From the NCBI RefSeq assembly GCF_902148855.1, contig NC_043972.1, positions 36,807,996-36,871,995 of the forward strand: a stretch of 64,000 bases of DNA, written 5' to 3'. The notes below the pieces were generated by a model that was given only the letters and a program-made list of their open reading frames with translations, did no database searches and was not told the DNA's origin. This DNA is from Sphaeramia orbicularis. Its lineage: Eukaryota > Chordata > Actinopteri > Kurtiformes > Apogonidae. A program made the translations under genes and the position numbers. Shown here in pieces: positions 38,361-52,123 of this stretch (position 1 is the first letter of the stretch; every line of letters starts with the position of its first letter).

Positions 38361-41300
38361 ATGTGGGCAGTCAGTGTGATCACATTCACGTTTCTGCTTG
38401 CAGCAGGTATGTAATAAATAAATAAATAAAAATCTGTGAAAATGGTCCCTTTAAAATTAAGTCAAACTGTCTTTTAAAGGTTTAACAGTACAAAAATTTA
38501 ATTTTCATTAGATATTGAATAAACACCCCATGATCAATATGTTTTTTATGATTCATGTTTTCTTTGATTTTTGTTTGCAGCTTTTTCTGCTCCTGTGAAG
38601 GGTAAGACTCAGCATATCAATACAGTATACACATATGATTCTGACTTTATTTATTTATTCATCAATAAAAAAATAGAATCTTCCTCTCATCTTGTACTGT
38701 ACATGTATGTCAATACTTCCTTCCTTCCTTCCTTCTTGTAGCTCCAGTCAATAGGGAGAACGTCACTTTGTTCCATGGTGAAGATTTCCACATCATGCTT
38801 GTGTCGCTTAATGTGGACATCACATTTCACAACTGGTCTGCTCAGCGGTCACCTGACATATACCTGCTGCGTGGCGGGAAAGAGGTCAGCAGCAGGGCCA
38901 AACTCAACCACCAACTCACTTACCTCATCATAGACGCTGTGGGTGAGGGAGACGAGGGTGTGTACACGGTGAAAAATCCAGACAATCCAGAAGACATCAA
39001 AAGCATCAACCTCATAGTACGAGGTAGGACATGAGTATATAATAAGAAGGATAATGTTTCATTGCGTAGGCTGACATGTTACACCCAGATTCAGTTTCCC
39101 ATCTGCTCTCTGCTTGGCTTGAGGAAGCACAATTTTTAATAGAGAAATTCAATCTTGTGTTAACAAGTTTAGGTGATTGTGCTACAAATTTCAATTGAAA
39201 AATCAAGTTACAGATAATGATTCATATGACATCTGACTGTAGTGTTTTTGATTCACTCACTCATGACATTGAAATAACAAGCTATTTCACATAAAAGATC
39301 TTTAAAGTTGTGCTTTTTCATCAAATATTGCAACTGTAATGTGGATAGAAATAAGCTTTTAAAATATGATTTTAGAATAAATAACACAATTTTAAAGATT
39401 AGAAGACATTTTTCTGACCTTTTTGGCTGTTAATGTTGAATATATCACCAAATATCAGTGAGTAGAGAAAAATAGTCTAGAAAAACTGGAAAGAGATTTG
39501 TGGATGTGTGTTTTTTTCTCCATTCATGTCTCATTTATCATGTGAAGAGCACTCAGATTAATCTGGTGTCCCTATATATATACAAACTGGATGTAAAATA
39601 GCCCAAACTAAGTCCACCTCTACAGAAACATGATGCAGCTCTGATACTGATGCGTCACTATTAATAATCTCATTATGTCTTTTGTAATACTATATCAACC
39701 CAAGGAACCACTGCTTTCTCTGAAAATGCCTTAAATGCTCTGTTCTGCTAGTACTGTACATTTAGTGAAGCATTTTTTTTTTTCATTTTCATGTGATATC
39801 ACTGCTTTAATTTAAAATTAAAGGATCTGAATTCTCCATCACTGAAACTGTGCAAAGCAAAAAATAAGCTAGTGTTTTGTTGAGATTTGTTCTCTTGTTA
39901 AATATGAATGGATAAAGTTCAATCTAAAACTTTGTGAGTTCTGGTAACTCAATGTATATGATAAATGCATGAAATCAGAATGAGAAGATAATCCTCTTAC
40001 GTCTGATCTGGAGTCAGAGCCACTGTAGGAGCTGTCAGCTCTGTTTCTTTAATCATGCAGTCAGCAGTCAAATAGGCCACGCAGTTGCACCTCCTGTTTG
40101 TCCTGAAAGTGTACAAGTTACAGCAGCATCGACTAAATCTGAATGCGGTTGGATTAAGCCCAGAAACAGGTATGCAGTGGATGGAGTGGGCTCAAAATCA
40201 GCATGGATAAAGGCAACTGTTGCATAGAAATATGCGTATGATATGCCATATGGGACCAGTAATGTGTGTGGAGCTGGTGATGAGGGGCATGTTTGTGTTT
40301 GTGTGTGTGATTGGGTGTTTTTTTTTCAAGTGTGAGAACATACTGGAGCTGCCAGGCAGTAATTATGCAGCTCTTTAACCACCAACCCACTCCCTTCTCC
40401 CTTCTCTTCCTGTCTTTATCTTGTCTTCACTGTCTTTCCCTCCATTTGGTTTGCTATCCCTACCCTCCCATTTGAGCTATAGTGATATTTTTGGAATCTT
40501 CTTTTCTGCAATCTGTCCCCTTTTCCCCACATCTGTTGAGCAAATTTCTCTTCCTCTGGTTTTGTGGTCTTTCACCCCTGTGCATCCTTTCTCTCATGTA
40601 AACTAGTTTTATTATTACTTTGCCTATAAACTGTCATGAAATGCTCCAGCCATTGCGATTAATATTTTTGTTTTTATTTACTCAAGAACAAACATCCTGC
40701 TTTGCCTTCTAGATTGCTCAAATGAGCAGACCATTAAATATGGAGACAACTACCAAATTCCACTGTCGGGGGTGTCTCCTCCTGTCATGCTGGAGTATAA
40801 ACCCAGTGCTGTGGAAGCAAACCTGACATCCAGGTAATGTTGCAATAATATTACAAAAAAATCTGTACTGACATTTTCCTGCTATGACTTATATACAGTG
40901 AGACAGTGTGTCTCAACATACCTGAGAAGGTCAAGCAAAGTTTATCCTCTTTAACTTATCCCACAGACCTGCACTAGTGCTGCTGACCACCGTAGGCACA
41001 GCCAGGGAGGGCTACCAGGATCGTATCAGCGTCAGCGACCGCCACATCACCCTCAGCGCTGTCACAGGCAGCGATGAGGGCAGCTACACTGTCAGGGATG
41101 CCAAAGGCGATATCAAAGGCAAAGTGTGTCTCAATGTAATAGGTGAGAGCAGAAATAAGGACTGTTAATGTTTTTCCTCTCTCATGGCTGACCTGTTTTT
41201 AAATGACCAGCACCTTCCATTAAGAATGAGGTTTTTTTCCCCTCTCTAGTTATTACACTCCTGTTGTCTACCATAATGGCTTTTTAAAGACCCAAACATT

Positions 41301-44300
41301 AATGGGCTTGAGCAAGCTAATGCATTTTAGATGATCCATGGGCCTGTTAACAGAACTGTGATGTATGTATTGTGTATCCCTGTGTCTGTCTCAGAGCACC
41401 AGAAGTTTGTGAGCCTGCCTTATGGTAAAAGACTGAAGATCAACCTGATACTCAACAGCTCCCTGGTCCAACTCTACTACATCCCAGAGAATGACCCCAC
41501 ACCTCATCTGCTGTTGGATAAGGGAGAGTTTACAAATGTAACTGTGGCCTCTCATTCATTTTATATTGTTCCATAATAACTTTAGTCCTTGATAAATTAA
41601 TAACTCGAGACCATTTATATAATTGTCTCTTCTGATTCATCAAATACAAAGCAGAAACATACTCAATATGAACATTTGTGTATAATTTTTGCAGTTTTCC
41701 TCTTTATGAGGTTGTTTTTTATGTTTGGCCACACACTATCTTCAAGACTGTTTCCTGTTCACTGTTAACTCATTTTACTACATCCTAAGTGCCAGTACTG
41801 AACGGCAGACCTGTTTTATAGCCGATAAATGTCACAAATAGGCATTTAACGCCATATGACTTACCTTTGTAGCTGTGTTTGTTACTTTGAACATTTTTTT
41901 TAACATGAGTTAGTGATTATGTTAATATAATTTTCTAATTGATTCTTTGATGGTATAAACTGATGGCATATTGTCAAGATCAGGACTGATGTGTGGTGTG
42001 TATGTCTGTCTTTTCATGCCAGGCCCAAAAGGAGTTTGGTTTTGAAGACCGCATCTCTTTAGATGGCTCTTTGGTTTTTCTGGATCAGGTCAGGCCTGCG
42101 GACAAAGGCGTGTTCAGAGTTGTTGACATACTGGGGTTCCCTGTGTCCAGCGACCACCTGGAAATACAACGTAAGGAAGGGATGGGGAAAAAATTATCAT
42201 AAAACCAATGATAAAAATGTGTTTATTATTGTGGAGCTAAGGTAATTTGTGTGAATTGTCATGTGAATAAACAAATAATCTGTTTCTGTTGTAATCACTC
42301 TGGAATTCAATAAAAGGTCACTTGAATTATTTCCTCTCCCACTCCTGTCCTTCAATCTTCTTTCCCATCATGCCTCCATGCAGCCTACAAGCTAGAGACA
42401 CTGTATGTGGCCATCATTGCCCTGTTGGGCCTGCTGGTTTTCCTTCTGCTGGTTTGCCTGTTGTCTTGCCTGATCAAAGTGAAGAAGAGGGCCAAGAGGT
42501 CCGCTGCCCTGGAGAAGATTGCCCAGAACGCTGGCAAAGAGGACGAGGGAGAGGCCTTCAGACAGGTTGGCAGGAAAAACACACACCTGACAATATGATA
42601 ATGATGATGATGGGGTGTGTGCTGACAGTAATCCAGCATGGTTGTTTTGTGTGCCTGCCCAGGTGGTCAAAAACATCACCAAACTCAGTGAAGAATCCAA
42701 GCACTCCCAGGCTGACAATACTGAGAAATCTCAGAGCACCGAGGTGGACATTAAAGTAAGGAAACTGTCCTTTAATGTGTCTTGTAGCAGTTAGGTTTTG
42801 TTCTTTCATGTGGTCCTTATGGTACATATTTGTATGTATCAGCAAAATGCACTTTTCTAATGTTATGTACATTACAAAACCATAAAACAAACTATTTAGA
42901 TTTCATTGAAATGTTTTATGCTATACATAAAGCCCAGACACATCCACTGACAGCCATTAGATTGGCTCACACAGATGTACATTACATCATTCTGGTCTCA
43001 TTCAGTTTATTTGGACCCTCTAATAAATGATCTGGAGGTCCAGCTGTAAAATTGTCCTTTAATAATAAGATTTTGGGACTAATAGAAGACATTCGTATCT
43101 ACTTTTTTAACGTTCGATTGACAGGTGTGACGCTCATTCTCCTGCCCAGAGCAACTTTCAGAGCTTATGTTTAATGAACAAAAATATAATATTCCTGACA
43201 GCTTGACTATAGCTATGGGAAATAGAAGACAGTAACAAAACAGTCAAAGGATTTTGATTAGCAAATGTTAAGCTAGCATTAGGTAGCTTTTGAAACAATA
43301 TTACATGTAAGGTAGAATTTAGCATTTGTGGTCTCCAGACCCTCGTGCTCCTCTCCCTCTAGCCTAAGCCAAATATTTACTGATACTACTTACCAATACT
43401 GCTAAGTTCTTTGACTGATTTCTAGGGGGCACTAAGTGCAGGATGCTACGATGCATTTGGAAAGTACTGTTAGGGAAAAGTTGTTGTGGTGGAACATGAG
43501 GAAGCATATTGTTTTACAATTATGGCATCTAAATTGAATGTTTCTGTCAAGACTTGGCATTTTGACTGTCTAGTTCAGAGGTCAGCAACCCTGGTCCTAG
43601 AGAGCCACTATCCTGCATGTTTTAGATGTATCCCCCTTTCAAAACACCTGATTCAAATGATAAGCCTATCATCAAGCTCTGCAGAAGCCTGATAATGACC
43701 ATCAGGTGTGCTGGAAGAGGGAAACATCTAAAACATGCAGAATAGTGGCTCTCTAGGACCAGGGTTGCTGACCCCTGGTCTAGTTGGAGCTTGTAGGATC
43801 TCGTTCCAAGTAATAAAGGTGATTTATGAAGCGTAACAGAGAAAGAGACAAGAAGGACAATGATGAAATCTGTCCCCTGTTGCCACATTGTGATAATAAA
43901 GAAATACTTTCCCTTATTACTACAGAGTATTTCAGGCAAGCCAGACTATAGTGTCTGTAACACTGAGTCTGGTAGAGGTTTTCTGCAATGTTTCACTTTG
44001 CTTTTTGTTTGATCTCAGGGTCTGGAGGTGTCCTCTAAAGAGGTTGGAGTTGGTAACCTAGAGACCAGTGACTCAGGTGTCGGCTTTAACACTGCCCTCC
44101 CACTGGACACTGACACTGATGCTGCAGATCAAATCCCTGATTCTGAGGCTGTAAGCGTCTCTGCTGCTGCTGAGACCAAGCCAAGTCCACCGTCTGCTGC
44201 CACATCCAAGCCAAGCGCTCCACCAGTGATGGAAATTAAGCCCTCTCCAGTAGCTGAGACTAAAGCCAGCCCAGTACCTGAGACTAAGAAAACACCAGAT

Positions 44301-44726
44301 CCACCTGTGGAAGTAAAGTTAGATGTGCCCAAACCAGCAGATGTTAAGCTTAGCCCTAGTCCTGAGCCCAAAGCTGGCCTGAGCCCAGCTGATCCAAAGC
44401 CTGCACCAAGTCCAAGTCCGGAGGCCAAGCCAGCTGCCCCTAAAGCCCCCACCCCCACACCTGAGAGCAAGAGTGCCCTGGCTCCCACACCTGAGCCACC
44501 AAAACCAACCACACCAGAACCAATAACCAACGGTACACCCGAGCCAGGGCCAGATTTCAAACCAAGCCCGGATCACGCTGAGGTTATTGGAGGTTCAACT
44601 CCTAAAGTAGCCCCAGCTAAAACCCCAGAAGTGGAGCTGAAATCTAATGGGGCTGGACTAGATGTCGAAATCGATGCCAGCAAAGATGGCACCGTAGCTG
44701 TTGATTCCACCACTACGACCACTTGA
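38361..44726 (+). CDS. Transmembrane protein with three Ig-like domains and Pro/Lys/Ser-rich tail, 639 aa
   Basis: I do not recognise a named mammalian counterpart. Coding exons: 38361-38406, 38581-38601, 38742-39023, 40713-40833, 40967-41142, 41395-41537, 42023-42170, 42384-42565, 42663-42755 and 44019-44726; all junction phases agree. The product has a signal peptide (residues 1-19, ending AAFSA) and three V/I-set-like modules (about 26-116, 117-215, 216-312), recognisable by DEGVYTV, DEGSYTV and DKGVFRV. N-glycosylation sites include NVT, NWS, NLT and NSS. One membrane helix lies at 319-343, followed by KVKKRAKR. The cytoplasmic tail of about 290 residues is rich in KPSP/TPEP units. The tail has no tyrosine, so no ITIM or ITAM. 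The expected Ig-fold cysteine pair is absent from modules 1 and 3. Role in adhesion or immune recognition is only a guess from architecture and MHC-linked position. Confidence 0.82.
43576..43777. mobile_element. Complete palindromic hAT-type MITE
   Basis: The 202-bp element has inverted arms of about 55 bp. The left arm starts CAGAGGTCAGCAACCCTGGT, and the right arm ends ACCAGGGTTGCTGACCCCTG. It is flanked by identical GTCTAGTT at 43568-43575 and 43778-43785. It lies in the last intron of the Ig-like gene. A single-arm relative is at 9707-9817. Confidence 0.92.
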
Positions 44727-46608
44727 AAACTCTCCCTGCAAAAATGCAGCCCCATAGATCCTCTCTAACACCACTGTAGACAATCGAACACCCCCTACCA
44801 AATAATGAAGAAATCACTGAGGTGGGGGCGAGAACTTTGATTAAACTTGTCTAATGCCTAAACACAATATTACCTACATAATGGTATCACACTTGTCTAT
44901 AACTACCACTTAACATGTAAGACTTTTAGATTCAGAAACACTTTACATAACAAAATATCAATGCAGCTTCCTGATTGTGAAACATTTTAGTTGTAATACC
45001 TCTTGCAACTCCATTTTTATTAGGTAACTTTACAGTTAAACTGCCAGACTGCAAATGACATCCTTTGCAGAGTTTACAACTAAAATGTTAACTTCAGATA
45101 AAGGAATTTTCTTACATAATGAGATGCCCGAATGGTTTACAGATTTTATTAAAACTAAGCAAAGTCCTTATTTGACCTGAACTAACCATTGTTTCCTATG
45201 TAGCAGCTTTTTGTTTTTTAGCATGTTGATAAAGCAAGCAAAATGCATGAAGTTATCATTCCAGTACTATGAAGCATTATGTCATCTCTAATTTACTAAT
45301 ACCTGTGATGACATTCTTGTGATTGGGTATTATGAACATGGAAACAAAAGGCTCTTTACAGAAAATGATGAAATGTACAATATACTAAAATACATCACAG
45401 TTTTGATTTACTTTAAAAACACATGGAAACTTGTAATACATTAACAGTGTCGTGACATTGAGACTCAGACTGGTCCCTCAAGTCTGTATGGATTTCCCAG
45501 TGGATCTATAGAAAATCTGCTATTCTTAAAAAATCTGAAACCTGTGCCAATAGAAACTTAACAGATCCACTATGTTTCTACTGCTTGTTGGGCTTTCCAA
45601 AGTTAAAGTATTTGTAGAGTGTGTGGTAAATTTAAATAGGTAGAACTTTTGTTTGACTGATTTGTTGTTTGTTGGTTATATTCTCTTCTTTCTCAACTGC
45701 TTCATTTCCCCTGTTCAAGCTCAGACCTTCTTGACCTGCTCATTTCTCCTTGACTTTCCTCTTCGTTGCCTTCTTATTTCCTTGCTTTGTTTAGCTGGGC
45801 ATCATTTAAACATACAATCTTATAGATAAACAATAATTAAACATGACTCTGGCCAGTTATGTCCTGTCTCTTCAGACATGTACTCTAAAATTTGTGGAAA
45901 AATTTCAGCATTTATGCTGACCATATTAGATCACACCACCATGATCCTCTGAGGCCTTAATTAACGATCCATCATTTGTCCACAATTTTAAGATATGCGG
46001 ACATTCATTCAACAAAATGTAAGATTTGAGTTCTTTTATAACACAGATAATAGGTGTGGCATTCTGCATGTCTCTACCTCATGCTTTAACTGGCCACTGG
46101 TAAACCACTCACAGTCCATTTAATGCACTGAGGTCAACAAAAAGCATTTGAGATTTTTTTAGGGAAGCACAAAGTAACAGCCATGAAATGTATTCACATG
46201 ATCAGTGAAATGTAGAAAAACAGTAGGAAGCAAAATTCAATCGACAACCACCAGGCCTTGACAGCTTTCTTAACTAATACTGTCTTACATGTAAATTAAT
46301 ATCAGATGATAGATCAGTGTCCTAAAAAGCCATATGACAAGATAGGTTTAGATGTCAGATTTAATACTAATAGCAATTAATATAACATACAGCAAAACTT
46401 ACAAAAAAATAATAACATAAATCGATGTGCCTCAGTGTGTAGTGAACAGAATCAGATGGTCAAATCACACGTATTAAACATAAACAAAGGCATATGATTA
46501 GTGATCTTTGACTTGATAAACAACAATTTGTGTCTCATTTACAGCCTGGATTTGTGAAGGATCTACAAACCCTGTTTCGAAACACTAAAAAGAGTCTTTT
46601 TACACACA

Positions 46609-46659
<51 letters not shown>

Positions 46660-49018
46660 AAATTACAGATAGACACATATCCACTCCAGCCTTGTAAATA
46701 TTGCATGTGTATGCCCGTTTAACCCCCTTAAGGCTGAATGTTTTAGTATATAGAATGGTTGTTGTACTATATCTAATAATAAAAATGAAGACTAATTAAA
46801 ATTTCTCACAACCTTAAGTATGAAATATAAACACATAATATACAATATACTGTACACTAATATTAACTAACTTCTTGAACTAATTTGAGAACCACATATT
46901 GTAAAAATGATCAAGAAGTGTTTTTAGATCAATTATCTGCTATCCTTATTATTCCAACCTGATGATACTCACAGCATAACTCTTACAGTATTTACATGTT
47001 GTATTAAAATGTACTTCACTTAAAACGCCGCATGCCCCCACCAAGTCCTGAAAAACAAGCTCTTATTGTCCTCAAGTTGTGTCTGTGTCCGTCACCAGAC
47101 GAGTGGTGTTTAGATGTTGCCATTATCATGTGTTGGGAATTTGTGTGATTAATGTGTACGCCTAAGATGCACATATGAGTGTGACTGTTGTTTGACCAAC
47201 TGTGTGTTTGTGCTAAATCTATGCATTGGCAGTTTGTACAGAATGAGACTATTGTACCGTTAGTGTGCATCTCCATTTGTTGTGAGTAAGGTATCCATGT
47301 GCCTGCTTAAATCATCTTGCAGTGTGAAGAAAACAAGTGCTGTGTTCAAGTCATGAGTGTGAATGTGTTCAAACCACTGAAATTGTAAAGGATATTGTAA
47401 CTCTGAGATATTTGAATTATTATTGTCTTTGTTTTAGTGCCTCAAACATATATTAGATAGTGAGCCTGTATTCTGTCAGTAGCTGACACCCCTTAATGGC
47501 ACCTTTTTTCTTATTAAGTATGGTATTCACTGATCCTGGATGCAGTTTGCACACCTGAATGAACAAAGCGATGGCATTTACTGGCCTAAGATGAGTAATT
47601 TGATGGAGATACGTGACATGTATGAAAATGATGTGGTGGTGAAAGCTGGACTTTTCAGATGATGACTACAGTATGGTGAGTGTGCTGTGGTTGTGAGTGA
47701 GGGTGTTTTCCATTTTGCTAAACAAGTCAAAGGCACATTTTGAATTCCTCATAGCAGTAGACGATCGACAAAGCTTTGTCAAGGTAACCTCAAGGGTTGC
47801 CTTATGATAAGCAATTGATTAGGGACTGCTAAAACAGCATTTTCATTAACCTCCACTACGCAGTCAGTGATTGTAAAGTTAACCCACTCAGAGTAAGTAG
47901 TGATAAGAGAGAGGCAGATGATGTTTTAGTGAACAGGAAGAGCCTTTGGTTTACATATTACCAGCATCTCAAAGGACAAAGGAGAGTGACTGAAGTGGTG
48001 CTGGAGTTGTTACATCTTGGTGCCAGAGAGATTATGCTTTCACACCTCTGATAACCCACTAATTGAAACCACTACTGTTATTAAACGTGGCACTCCTTAC
48101 ACAGTGTGCATTGTCTCTGCCCTGATCCTCTCTGTTTACTTCTGGCCTGGGTGTGGTGTGATGTTCCACATCTTTTCTCTGTACTCTCTTTTTGCACAAC
48201 ACTTAATGCAGATGTTTTGTAAAGAAATTGTTTTTTCTCTTTATTTCATGTCTATAGGAATACTAAGAATAAACAAAAGATTATGACATTTGCTGTCCTG
48301 TTGTCACTGTCACTGGCCTCAGAGAAGGACATTTTCTTCCCAGAGCTGTCTATTCCATCTCAGTCAGTCCTCTCACTGGGTGTCAGCCATCATTTGTTCT
48401 GAGTCTCACGTGTCATTTTCTCATCCCTTTGGGCCCTGGGTCGTGCTAATCCTAGTGCTTTGTTTTGGGCTTTCACCACCTCACTAGGATGTGTCGTATA
48501 CCACAGCATACACAAAAGTGATATTTATAACCAGGCTCAAGGTAGCAGCTGTAAATCACAACCTTCCCAATGTCATGTTTAAAATGCACTTTTACAAATA
48601 TTAGTGTAGTCCAGGAATTATGTGAATCATTAAATTTATTTTGCACAGTCTCGAAAACATGTGTGTTCTGTGTTTGAAATTGGTAAAACATTAACTTTAA
48701 AACTGCATTATTATGGCTTTTGTTTTAAAGCTACAGTAGGCCGAAATGAGGAAAAAATACACATATAATGTAAAGATACAGACTGAAGGGATGATGTTGT
48801 TTCATGTTACTACAGAAAATTTGAGACAAAATATCACAGGTAGGGGAGCTGCCATGTTGCTTTTCTGACAAACCAGTCTAGTTGAGTCTACATAGTAAAG
48901 ACATAAAAGTCTTGAAAGTGATTGGTCATTAAAGTGAACAAATATATCTCCTCTTCTGTGGAAAAGACCTGTGATTGGCTGAGTCTCCTGCCACAGTTTG
49001 GATTTTTTGATGTTATTT
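44727..49018. other. Ig-like gene 3' region and intergenic DNA
   Basis: A 4.3-kb AT-rich stretch without recognisable exons. The first part is probably the 3' UTR of the Ig-like gene. Candidate AATAAA signals are near 46783 and 48264, so the UTR could be long. A (CA)n run followed by (TA)n lies at 46605-46660. Short open frames on both strands have no protein-like features. Confidence 0.45.
46605..46660 (+). repeat. (CA)n(TA)n microsatellite
   Basis: About 20 CA units are followed by about 7 TA units. It is a simple sequence repeat and likely length-variable. Confidence 0.95.
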
Positions 49019-49260
49019 ATTTGTTTATTTCAAATATTGCAATAAAATCAAACAACAAATTAATTACATAAAAAGAAAGTAAACCATTCGGAAAGGAGCA
49101 GGATGAAAGTTAACTTATAATCTCCCTTACTCCATCCTTCAACTACCCTACATTCCTATGTCAGATTCTCTAAGTAACTCAAAAATCCTCACATATCAGA
49201 CTAAATTCTGACTATGCATAAAACGCAAAATTGCTGTACATATCAAGGACAGACTTATCT
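49019..49260 (-). mobile_element. LINE 3'-end fragment, second copy of the 16.6-kb family
   Basis: The block from ATTTATTTGTTTATTTCAAA to ACATATCAAGGACAGAC matches 16598-16858 with about 85% identity by eye. Shared stretches include AAGTAACTCAAAAATCC and TAAATTCTGACTA. It lacks the minisatellite and ORF end of the first copy, so it is strongly 5'-truncated. It lies about 90 bases past the TRIM-like stop codon and may be part of that gene's 3' UTR. Confidence 0.75.
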
Positions 49261-49350
49261 GACAAAAGGCAAGAAGGAAAGTAGATGACTAGCTTCATGT
49301 TGGAAAAAAACGGCCAATTGAAGCTTTAATGGTGTGAAAACTGTTCCTTG

Positions 49351-51900
49351 TCATAGTGAGGGGCTAAAGATCTGAATTGGTGCTAAGTTCTTCCCATCAT
49401 CTGTGTCACATGGGTTAAAGAAGGGGAACAGAGGAACAAGGACCACTCCCATGCTGAAAGTATATATTGGTTCCATGGTGACAGCATTGTAGAAGGACAC
49501 TTCCTCTTTGTCACAGTCTAAAAATACACCAATCCGCACAAGTTGGGCAGACACACAGATCTTTGTGGGCTTTGGGTCAGTGCAGGCAAAGATGGAGCCG
49601 CCCTTCAGAGACATTGTCCAGAGGCCGCTGGATGTACCCGTAGCAACCATCTCCCCTCTGGTGACATCTGCTCGTGCTACACCCAACCTCCACGCTGTCT
49701 TACGACTCACATCCACTTCCCAGTAGTGTCGCCCTGTAGTAAAGCCTTGGCCACCCAGCAAACAGTAATAATAGTGGAACCTTCGAGGATTAGCTTGGCA
49801 ATCCTTTGTGTCCTTGCCCTCTTCAAACCATACTGAAGTGTTAGACTGTGACAGAGACAGAATAGGATGGGCTGTCTCAGGGTCAAAGGTCACTTCTGTA
49901 ATATCTGTGAAAACAAGACCATGTGTAAAATGAGTTTTAATACTGTTTTTTCTATCTATTGTGTCAGACAAAGTACATGTACATACTTGGATACAGGCAG
50001 CTTTTCATGTGTTTCCATACTCTGTACTGGAGGGGCCCCACAAAATGGCCAGAGCGCACCTCTGTGTTCACCTCTGCTGGGAGAATAAAACTGACCTGGG
50101 ACCTGCTTAAAAACATGGGGAGAGAACCAAATATGAAAATACCTGACACACTTTTGTTATTATTATGAAAGAGGACTCATTTGCAAAAACTACAAAAATA
50201 TCAAGCATGTGTAACATACACAGGATTAGTGTAAATGAGTTTGGGAGAAATTGGGAAAGAAAACAAGAAAACAGTTAGTTTTAGAAAAACACACTGAGAA
50301 AACCTGCCGTTTTATTAGCTCTTGAATTTCCTGTAATGGGAAAAATGAAAAAAATAGGTATCATTTATTCTCATTATTAAAAACATTTACAGCATTTTAA
50401 AATGAATAGAACCAGAAGGAGCTTTTATTTAATTCATTATTGACTTGGGTTGGTTTTGAGTTGGTATCAAATCAACCAGGCAAAAGAACTTAAACTGATA
50501 AGAACTGAAAGCTGTTATATCTCATCTCAGTTCAACATCATCTGGCAGCAACACAGCTTCTTCTCTGTAGGTGAGTGAGGGGAGTTTCCTCTCTTTTATC
50601 TGATCACTTAGTCTTTACCCTGCAACTCTCAAACAACTTATACTGATCACAAAGTGAAGGCTAATTGTTTGTTCCATGGTAACATCAGTGCGTAACAGCA
50701 GAGCTAGTTCTCCTCCATGATGGACTGAAAGCTGCTGTCCACAGTGTCTCTGCTTCTGAACCCCTTGGCCAGGCTGCCTTGCACTGTCCAGTCCTATTTG
50801 CTGACTAATGTGTTGACTGCATTTTGTCCTTTCACTTTTAAATGAGAAATTGATTTTGACTTGCAAAACCAGGCAAGTCAACTGTTTAGCCAATCAATGA
50901 CTTCAATTGATCAAATAAGTGCCAATAAAGTGACCCAAAACAGTGCACTGCAGTTTGTAGCTTGCATCCCTTTGATGTAAACCTACACAGTCACACTGTT
51001 TGCCAGCAGCCCTAAAGTCCAAGCAACTTGTACACAGATATTTTGACAGGTCAGAGGCAAGGTAAGTTGTTTTGACCCAAGCTCAAATGGTTTCTTTCCC
51101 TGGATAATCACATGGATTGAAACTCTACTCTTGTGCCAGAAATTTCCAAAATATTTTATAGAGCAGATCCAAACTATTAATGACCTCCCATCTTACATTA
51201 TTTCACCTTCGGTCCATATTCATATCACTTTACATCTCTTCATACTTAGTATATTTAAGGCTTTATAATTTTAGTCTCTAGTGGCACACTCCTATTTTAT
51301 GTAATTGTTATTTTTTAATTTTTTATCATGATGACACTCAAAGTTTCCTCACTTTTAGCAGGTTAGGACTGTCCTCCTCCGTCAGTTTGCTGTTGAGCAA
51401 GGCAATTGATCTCTCTATGTCCCTCCCTTGCTCTGATATTTTCTTCTCTTGCTCCTTTAGCTGCTTCAGTTGCTTCTGTTTCTCCCTCCTCAGCCGTTCC
51501 ACATCCTTCCACTCCTCCTCCTCCAGAAAACGATGAAGATTATGAAACTCAGATCTGATTTCTCTTTCCAGGTCATCAAATCTGCTCTGAAAAGAGTAGG
51601 GAGAGGTCATTCATTAAATTCATAATTAATGACACCAAAAAGATGTAAGGAATTTGGAAGTATTTGCGCTTTTTCTGGACTGACTTCTTACACATTTTAT
51701 ATAACTCTGTATGTACTATGGATTAAACTAATAAGTAAATGTGTTTTTTTTTCTAAAAAAAGACAAGGATTAATAATGCAGTAGTACCTCTACTTCCACC
51801 GACTCTATGAATGTCTCTCTCTCTGCTTCTCTGCACTCATCTAACTCGTGCTTGATTCTTTTAATAGCCTGGATAAGCTTTTCCTGCAAGACACACACAC

Positions 51901-51943
<43 letters not shown>

Positions 51944-52123
51944 GAGGACAAAAAATTGAAACAGAATACATGCTGAAAAGATGCTGTTACATTAGTTTAA
52001 AAAAGGAGAGAGGTGACAGTCATAAAACTTGAAGCTTACCTTTTGATCAGAGAGGAGGCTTTGATTACAGTTGATTGCAGTGTCTGTAGTGCAGTTGTGG
52101 TACATCTCAGTTTGTGCAAACAT
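49351..52123 (-). CDS. TRIM-like coiled-coil/PRY-SPRY protein without RING or B-box, ~368 aa
   Basis: Exons (minus strand): 52040-52123 (start uncertain), 51788-51883, 51353-51586, 50308-50330, 49987-50102 and 49351-49904. Their lengths of 96, 234, 23 and 116 bp are the classic TRIM exon set, and the phases agree. Residues 29-138 form a coiled coil (EREIRSEFHNLHRFLEEEEW). Residues 185-368 are a PRY-SPRY domain: FDPETAHPILSLS, HYWEVDV, WRLGVARADV and FPFFNPC. In TRIM proteins, PRY-SPRY recognises a target and RING gives ubiquitin-ligase activity. Here the upstream sequence encodes only a 28-residue leader starting MFAQTEMYHN, with no zinc-binding Cys/His pattern. No RING or B-box exon appears before ino80e on the other strand. 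The 23-bp exon needs a GC donor. It is nearest in type to fish TRIM39/bloodthirsty-like genes; it may be a truncated copy or a working RING-less form. Confidence 0.75.
51891..51940 (+). repeat. (CA)n microsatellite in TRIM-like intron
   Basis: About 24 CA units with one CG interruption lie just upstream (gene sense) of the acceptor of the 96-bp exon. Length changes here could affect that acceptor's pyrimidine tract, because the minus strand reads GTGTGT. Confidence 0.95.

Noticed and set aside
44129-44560. 143-codon antisense frame over the Ig-like gene's tail
   Set aside because: It is a Gly/Ala-rich complement of Pro/Lys-rich codons, with no splice or start context. It is an artefact of biased sense composition.
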